From Punica granatum (Eukaryota > Streptophyta > Magnoliopsida > Myrtales > Lythraceae): a stretch of DNA of 64,000 bases. Below, one piece after another: positions 62,351 to 64,000 of this stretch. The notes beneath the pieces are model-generated. The model made no database searches. It was not told the origin of the DNA and worked only from the letters and a program-made list of their open reading frames with translations. The DNA lies in contig NC_045134.1 of assembly GCF_007655135.1 (NCBI RefSeq), positions 17,570,568 to 17,634,567 of the forward strand, read 5' to 3'. Positions within the stretch are counted from its first letter, which is position 1. Every line of letters begins with the position of its first letter. The position numbers and the translations under genes are program-made.

Positions 62351-62956
62351 CCACAAGTTAATCCCACACCATTTTTAATTTTTCTTTAGCCAAAACTAGT
62401 TGGACATTGAGATTTCATTTTGCCTCAATTTTTACTTTACATTTGTACCAAGCGGCCATTGGGGTCTCAAACCTCGAACGAATGTATAATATATACATAG
62501 ACCATGACTGATCAAACATTTATTAGTGATCATCTGTCGTGATATGTTTTTTTTGTGGAGATTTAAATTGACTCTGCTGGGAGATCGTAGAGCCTCTAGC
62601 AAACCCATTTTACACCTAGAAATCCATGACACAGCTGCTGCAAACAAGGCCAAATGAACAAAATCTACGTCCGCACCGCAGTAGGAACTGGCTATCTACT
62701 TTCTTTGATTCACTAACTATTATCACCCTTTCTTTTATTGTCAACAAAAACGACAGAGTACATGCTCTTGCTATCATTTATGTTACTAACGAAACAACCT
62801 AAAAAGGAAAGAACCTCGTGAACAGGGCCAAGCCAACATTGAAACTAGATTAGTCTCAGCTAAAATGCTGAGGATACCCATGATCTGACTGAATGAGATA
62901 AAAATAAAAATAAAAAAAGAAATAAAAAAAGAAAGAAAGAAAGAAGAATCCCATCT
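62351..62956. other. Convergent 3' regions of the patellin and MYB genes
   Basis: The two genes point towards each other across 606 bp. The stretch holds their presumed 3' untranslated regions and a GAAA/AAAAT simple repeat at about 62896-62945. No other feature is seen. Confidence 0.5.
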
Positions 62957-63867
62957 TTAGATCTCTAAGAGTTCAGGTAATGCAGCTGAGCTGAGTATGT
63001 TGTACCAATAATCATCTGTACCTTCCCAAAGAAGAAAATCATTGATGTCTTGAATACCGACCTTTAGGCCACCACAATCGTCATTAATAGACAAAACTTC
63101 CGACCAGAAATTATCCTCTGAATATCCAGTTGCCTGACTGGCGTTGTTACCATCATCACTAATAACAGCAGAGGAAATACTACTGCTTGAACAATGCTGA
63201 GGGGAAAGGCCGGAATCATAGGTTTCCTCTTGCTGGGTGTTGTCTGGAGTAGGAACAGGCTTGAATTCACCATCAACGGTCTTATCTTCAGAAGTAACAT
63301 CAGTTTCATGTTTCGGAAGCCTCTTCTTCAGATGGGTGTGCCAGATGTTCTTTATTTCATTATCTGTTCGTCCTGGTAGTCTCGCTGCAATCGCAGACCA
63401 TCTGAAACAGGAATAACCAAAAAGATGAGGATTCACCGCAAAAATCTACCCTTTCCATAGCTTCAATGGCGATCGAAACAAACCTATTCCCCAGCATCCC
63501 ATGCAGCATGATTATAGTGTTCTCCTCTTCTTTGCTGAAGTTCCCACGTTTAATGTCCGGCCTCAGGTAATTTGTCCATCGAAGCCTGCAACTCTTACCG
63601 CACCTCAATAAACCTGCAAAATTTTTCTAGTTCGACCATATTATTGTCTCATTTCGATGAGTTTCTAAGTAAGCATTGCAGTTTCTAATCAGTTTGTTTA
63701 TCTTTCTTTCACATGCTCTATTAAGGATTCTTACCGGCTAGTTTTGGGAGTTTCCGCCAGTTCCCATGGCCGTGAACTCTAATGTAATCGATCAGAATCT
63801 GATCTTCTTCGAGAGTCCAGGGTCCCCTTTTCAGTCCCATCTTCTCACAGCACGGAGCCCTCACCAT
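62957..63867 (-). CDS. R2R3-MYB transcription factor, MYB13/14/15 type
   Basis: The three exons are 63735-63867, 63484-63613 and 62957-63401; the product is 235 residues. The introns fall at the positions usual for R2R3-MYB genes (after residue 44 and at residue 88). R2 (about 14-61) has tryptophans at 17, 37 and 57; R3 (about 67-112) has F70, W89 and W108. The N-terminus [17 protein letters not shown] and the C-terminal FWSEVL and DYWYN...LPEL motifs point to subgroup 2 (MYB13/14/15). That group covers stress-responsive regulators, including stilbene or lignin control in some species. The bHLH-binding signature in R3 is absent, so it should act without bHLH partners. The gene appears intact. 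Confidence 0.93.
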
Positions 63868-63951
63868 TTCTCGATCTCTCCACGGTATGCCCACAAGACA
63901 GTTGAGATCACAGGTTAAAGCTAAGAATAGTCATTGAGCTCAGCAGTAGCA

Positions 63952-63962
63952 ATATATATATT
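63952..63962 (-). promoter_or_regulatory. Possible TATA box of the MYB gene
   Basis: A minus-strand run of alternating T and A (TAATATATATATT) lies about 85-95 bp upstream of the MYB start codon. Its position suits a TATA box with a short leader, but AT runs are common here. Confidence 0.35.
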
Positions 63963-64000
63963 AACACACTATGTGCTCGGTTGGTACATTAACACTTAAA

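Overview
The window looks like nuclear DNA of a flowering plant, most likely a eudicot. It is AT-rich, its genes are split by GT-AG introns, and every recognisable gene belongs to a plant family: patellin, R2R3-MYB, plant arabinose-5-phosphate isomerase, a plant S26 protease-like protein and class IV HD-Zip. The rest is a layered deposit of plant transposons. I cannot name the species.

Layout. Positions 1-19530 hold a tandem array of a 6-kb unit: three full copies of 5999, 5997 and 5999 bp and the start of a fourth. The array enters from the left edge. Each full unit carries one small two-exon gene on the minus strand for a secreted, six-cysteine defensin-like peptide of 73 residues. These genes are easy to miss because both exons are short. 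Copies 1 and 3 are intact; copy 2 has a one-base deletion in the signal-peptide exon. From 19531 to about 23640 lies a decayed LTR retroelement, followed by a fold-back element (24359-25487). A complete three-exon arabinose-5-phosphate isomerase gene is on the minus strand at 27417-29566. From 30.5 to 33 kb there is a decayed DUF4283/zinc-knuckle element.

From about 33.84 to 38.72 kb a 176-bp tandem repeat has been split by a Helitron (34059-38066) that restores a perfect empty site when removed. The Helitron itself contains a fold-back element and a 2240-bp solo LTR with a 5-bp target duplication. Part of its sequence is also found in the 6-kb units beside the defensin-like genes. A five-exon gene for a catalytically altered S26 protease-like protein is on the minus strand at 40300-46474. 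From 48.4 to 51.5 kb four 405-bp repeat monomers carry a Mutator-like element (49799-51365). A second Mutator-like element (about 51854-53386) has long inverted repeats around a broken HD-Zip IV gene fragment, which is a Pack-MULE arrangement.

From 53.8 to 59.4 kb there are MITEs, a 78-bp minisatellite and a 1154-bp TRIM-like retroelement sitting in a decayed copia gag. The right end holds a four-exon patellin gene (plus strand, 60673-62350) and a three-exon R2R3-MYB gene of the MYB13/14/15 type (minus strand, 62957-63867).

The four single-copy genes have unrelated housekeeping, transport or regulatory roles and form no pathway. The most notable feature is the near-identical amplification of a defensin-like peptide gene inside Helitron-related DNA. 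Exon coordinates are from hand reading of splice sites and reading frame; no alignment or database search was run.
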